NCBI RefSeq assembly: GCF_001649575.2
Contig: NC_051435.1
Coordinates: 9,676,836-9,740,835 of the forward strand
Source of the DNA: Kryptolebias marmoratus
Taxonomy: Eukaryota; Chordata; Actinopteri; Cyprinodontiformes; Rivulidae
Reading direction: 5' to 3'
DNA: 64,000 nucleotides
In this document: positions 61,651 to 64,000 of the stretch, piece by piece
Position numbering within the stretch: position 1 is the stretch's first letter
How the letters are laid out: each line of letters starts with the position of its first letter
Notes under the pieces: model-generated
Seen by the model: the letters and a program-made list of their open reading frames with translations, nothing else
The model's database searches: none
Told to the model about the DNA's origin: nothing
Program-made: the position numbers and the translations under genes

Positions 61651-61656
61651 AATAAA
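61651..61656 (+). terminator. map3k13: Polyadenylation signal of map3k13
   Basis: AATAAA, with a second at 61623-61628, followed by a GT-rich stretch (ACGTGGTGGTCTGCCTC). Together these make the most convincing poly(A) site between the stop and pfkl. Confidence 0.55.
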
Positions 61657-61675
61657 TGCTGACGTACTGTACTCC

Positions 61676-62825
61676 AAACGTGGTGGTCTGCCTCTTCTGT
61701 TGCAAGGATCTCCGTGTTTTTTTCTGACTCTGCAGATAAGTTAGGCGTTGAGCTACAGTAAACGTCCTGAATAACGTCCAAATACAGGATCGCAGAACGC
61801 AGTAAACGCCTCGCTTCTGTCCTACGATGTCATAAAAAGAGACAGCAGCCTTCGTAAAGCAGCCATCCTTTTTCTATATGTCCTGACATGGGAGATTTGG
61901 TTTTTTTTAGGGATTTCTCTGAGCAGTTTCTGGTTTCTGACCCACGAGGTGAATTTGTTGAGATGTCCATCAGCTGTGGTGCTTAAATCATATTTTTTGT
62001 GACAGCACAGCTCTGCCCGGTCGGCCGCAGTTCTGCGATCTTTGATGGCAGTCTGAGCTTTAAAACAAACGGGAGGTGATAAAAATTAAAGTGGCTGCAA
62101 AAATGAGGCGCGCCACATGTTCTACAAAAAGAAAGACATTCCAACTTTTCCTCCCAAAGGAAAATCTTTGCTTTTATAATTTGCTGGTTATTCATTGGAT
62201 TAAACTTCCTCAGTTACAAATAATTTAATTGACTTTTATTTAGGAAAAATGTCAACAATCAAGAAAACTTTACTGCTGAACTTTTCATCTTATCTTAAAT
62301 ATATGATAAAAGACAAATAAAGACAAAAAAGAGCTCATTCTTACTTTTACAGTACCAAAACCCAAATGCTCTTTTGTTTTTATCCCTGTAATGAGCTTCT
62401 GTGGAAAATATTCAACTTTGACAAAAATTTCTTTTATGGCTCCCAAGTTGAACTTTTGGTATTTACTTCCTCCTAACTTCAAAACACATTTCCAAGACAA
62501 TAAAAAAACAGTTTCATCAAATTTGAGGTTAGATTGACAGATAAGGAGGAAAAATAATGTTCAATAACAGTTAGGGCCACACATTTTAGTCAAGAAAGGT
62601 GAATTTGTGAATTTTAATTTGAATATTTCTTGGTATTTTTAAAGAAAAGCTGTGAATTTCATAAAAACTAAACAACTAATTTTGTCGTTCTTCACATTCT
62701 TGGGTAAAAGTCACGCCTGTAGGGTCATGTTCTGAATCCAGCTGTAAGTGTTTTTAGTAATACTTCAGTATTTCCTCACTCCAGCTGCTGCTGTGCGCTC
62801 TGTCACGTTTTCAGTGAAACTGCGG
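61676..62825. other. map3k13-pfkl intergenic region
   Basis: 1.15 kb of AT-rich sequence in which I see no gene and no clear repeat. Confidence 0.55.
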
Positions 62826-62829
62826 ATGT

Positions 62830-63363
62830 TTAGGCTCCGCCCCTCCCCTGATTGACGCTCGATGAATAACCGTAGACAGCCGAAACCGCACTCAAACTAA
62901 ACGCAATCCACGCGGAAAAATCCCATTTTAAACACAAAAGCTCGTCCGCGTTGAAGCAGCCGCTTCTGGACGCTTATCTCGTTTTGATACGATTAGCCTA
63001 ATCACAGCTAATTAATCCGCGGTGTACGTGCTCGGCTCATGGGCGGGAGGGGGAATCCAAGGAACAAGCAATCTGCTCCGGGCGGCGCCGGGGTGATAAA
63101 ACAAGCGCACCCTGTACACTCCCTGCGTCTCGTAGTGGGCGGAGGCAGAAGTGGGCGGCGTTTCGGCTAGGGGAGGGGGGTTCACGGTTCCACTAAAAAC
63201 GTTTGAACCCGCTGCCAACAAGGAAGCTACGGCTGGAGCAGCACGACTGAAGCGCTTTATTTTAAAATTATTTTTCATCTAGATAACGGATTTTTGTTTT
63301 GTTTTTTTATTACCCCATTTTTTGTTTACCCAGCTTGTTTTGTCGTGAGGGGAGCGGGTCAAG
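62830..63363 (+). promoter_or_regulatory. pfkl: pfkl promoter and 5' UTR
   Basis: A CpG-rich stretch with GC boxes (CTCCGCCCCTCCCC at about 62834-62848; GTGGGCGG twice at 63136-63160; GGGCGGGAGG near 63041), an ACGTG core near 63025 that would fit HIF or USF, and a TATA-like GATAAAAC at 63095-63102. The 5' UTR is probably about 63130-63363 and ends GGGTCAAG before ATG. The start site is inferred, not seen. Confidence 0.5.
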
Positions 63364-63448
63364 ATGTGTTCGATGGACTTGGAGAAGCTGAAGATGACGG
63401 GGGCAGGTCGGGCCATGGCGGTGCTGACCAGCGGCGGAGATGCACAAG
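63364..63448 (+). CDS. pfkl: pfkl first coding exon: ATP-dependent 6-phosphofructokinase, liver type (partial)
   Basis: Phosphofructokinase converts fructose 6-phosphate to fructose 1,6-bisphosphate, the committed glycolytic step, in the cytosol. The exon encodes MCSMDLEKLKMTGAGRAM, then AVLTSGGDAQ plus one base, and ends at the donor GTGACC (63449). VLTSGGDAQG is the start of the N-terminal nucleotide-binding fold. The short lead with DLEKL matches liver-type PFK (human starts MAAVDLEKLRASGAG), unlike the muscle (longer HAAKTLG) and platelet types. The rest of the gene lies beyond 64000. TRPM2 and PFKL are also close neighbours in mammals, which supports the paralogue call. Confidence 0.85.
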
Positions 63449-64000
63449 GTGACCTTAAACGCACCACAGGTCGCATTAAAACCCTCATAGCTGCAGCTGA
63501 GTCTAATAAAAACACCAACCGAGCGGGTGGTGGTGGTGGGGGCTTGTTTACAGCTCGACGGCTGCATTTATTTTTTTAATTATTTTAAATGAATCTGCTC
63601 CTGTGCTGTCATAATGCGGATTAAATCATATCCAGTTAATGATCCACTCAGGGGTCAAAGGCCACAAATGGCACCCGTTATTGTATGCAAATCACAGTTT
63701 AAAGGTGTGTTTATTTATGGAAGTGGGGCGTGGAGGCCCTGAAACACGAGGCCCTCTGTGGTCAGAGCGATGGATCTGCATGCACAGGAATCTGAGATTT
63801 ACTTCACAGCTGAAGATATTAAAAATAACTAATGCACAATCAAAAAGGTAAAACGTAATGTTATGCATATAACTACTGTTCCCTGAAGGAGAGGAACGAG
63901 GTACAACATATGTACTATGGGATATCACGCTCCCGCGTGTCCTGGCTGAAGACACCTTTAATCACGCCTTTAGGCAAATGACGTGATGACGACAAGTGAC
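63449..64000 (+). other. pfkl: pfkl intron 1 (runs off the window)
   Basis: Non-coding. From about 63855 it carries part of an interspersed repeat (AACTACTGTTCCCTGAAGGA, then GAGGAACGAGGTACAAC) that I recognise as a common fish repeat motif; it is cut by the window end. Confidence 0.5.

Larger units (their letters stand above)
58707..61675 (+). other. map3k13: map3k13 3' UTR
   Basis: About 3 kb. It contains a (TCC)/(TGC) tract at 59253-59308, a (CA)n run at 59446-59481, several A-rich blocks (one giving AATAATAATAATAA at about 60080) and a CTCF-like motif at 60291-60308. It ends at AATAAA signals (61623-61628 and 61651-61656). No other gene is evident, so I infer one UTR. Confidence 0.55.

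Overview
This window is teleost fish nuclear DNA, most likely from a percomorph. The evidence is vertebrate multi-exon genes with short introns, many (GT)n and (TCC)n microsatellites, decayed Tc1-like and LINE elements of the kind seen in fish, and strong protein similarity to vertebrate channel and kinase families. All four genes found are on the + strand, head to tail: the 3' end of unc80, a complete trpm2, a complete map3k13 and the first coding exon of pfkl. As far as I recall, the human orthologues lie on 2q34, 21q22.3, 3q27 and 21q22.3, so TRPM2 and PFKL are also neighbours in mammals and the other two joins are lineage arrangements. All exon joins below were derived by hand. Reading frame is kept across all 33 trpm2 coding exons (1452 aa) and all 13 map3k13 coding exons (1006 aa), which is strong internal support.

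Region by region. 1-12117: last coding exons of unc80, the NALCN-channel subunit, including a 61-codon phase-1/1 cassette exon at 8131-8313. 12118 to about 16010: its long 3' UTR with polyadenylation signals. About 16010-16800: short intergenic gap and probable trpm2 promoter. 16804-29979: trpm2, with N-terminal MHR domains, a six-helix channel, a coiled coil and a C-terminal NUDT9-H domain that looks degenerate. 30526-32370: intergenic, mostly repeats. 32376-32495: ETS/CRE-type promoter and a probable non-coding first exon of map3k13. 32496-52405: a roughly 20-kb first intron with repeats, a perfect hairpin next to telomere-like repeats, and a decayed Tc1-like transposon. 52473-58706: map3k13 coding exons, then a roughly 3-kb 3' UTR to about 61675. 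62830-63448: GC-rich promoter and exon 1 of pfkl, whose intron runs off the window.

The genes are not an operon and have no obvious joint pathway. unc80 supports a neuronal sodium-leak channel, trpm2 is an ADP-ribose/Ca2+-gated cation channel, map3k13 (LZK) is a JNK-pathway MAP3K acting in axon injury responses, and pfkl is a glycolytic enzyme. I found no new defence-like or otherwise undescribed multi-gene system. The most interesting signals are inside trpm2: a shrunken ADP-ribose-binding lobe and a non-catalytic Nudix box beside an intact N-terminal ligand site, and a 99-bp intron in the pore loop that can be read through in frame. Outside genes, the hairpin plus telomere-like repeat and a four-copy dispersed repeat family stand out.
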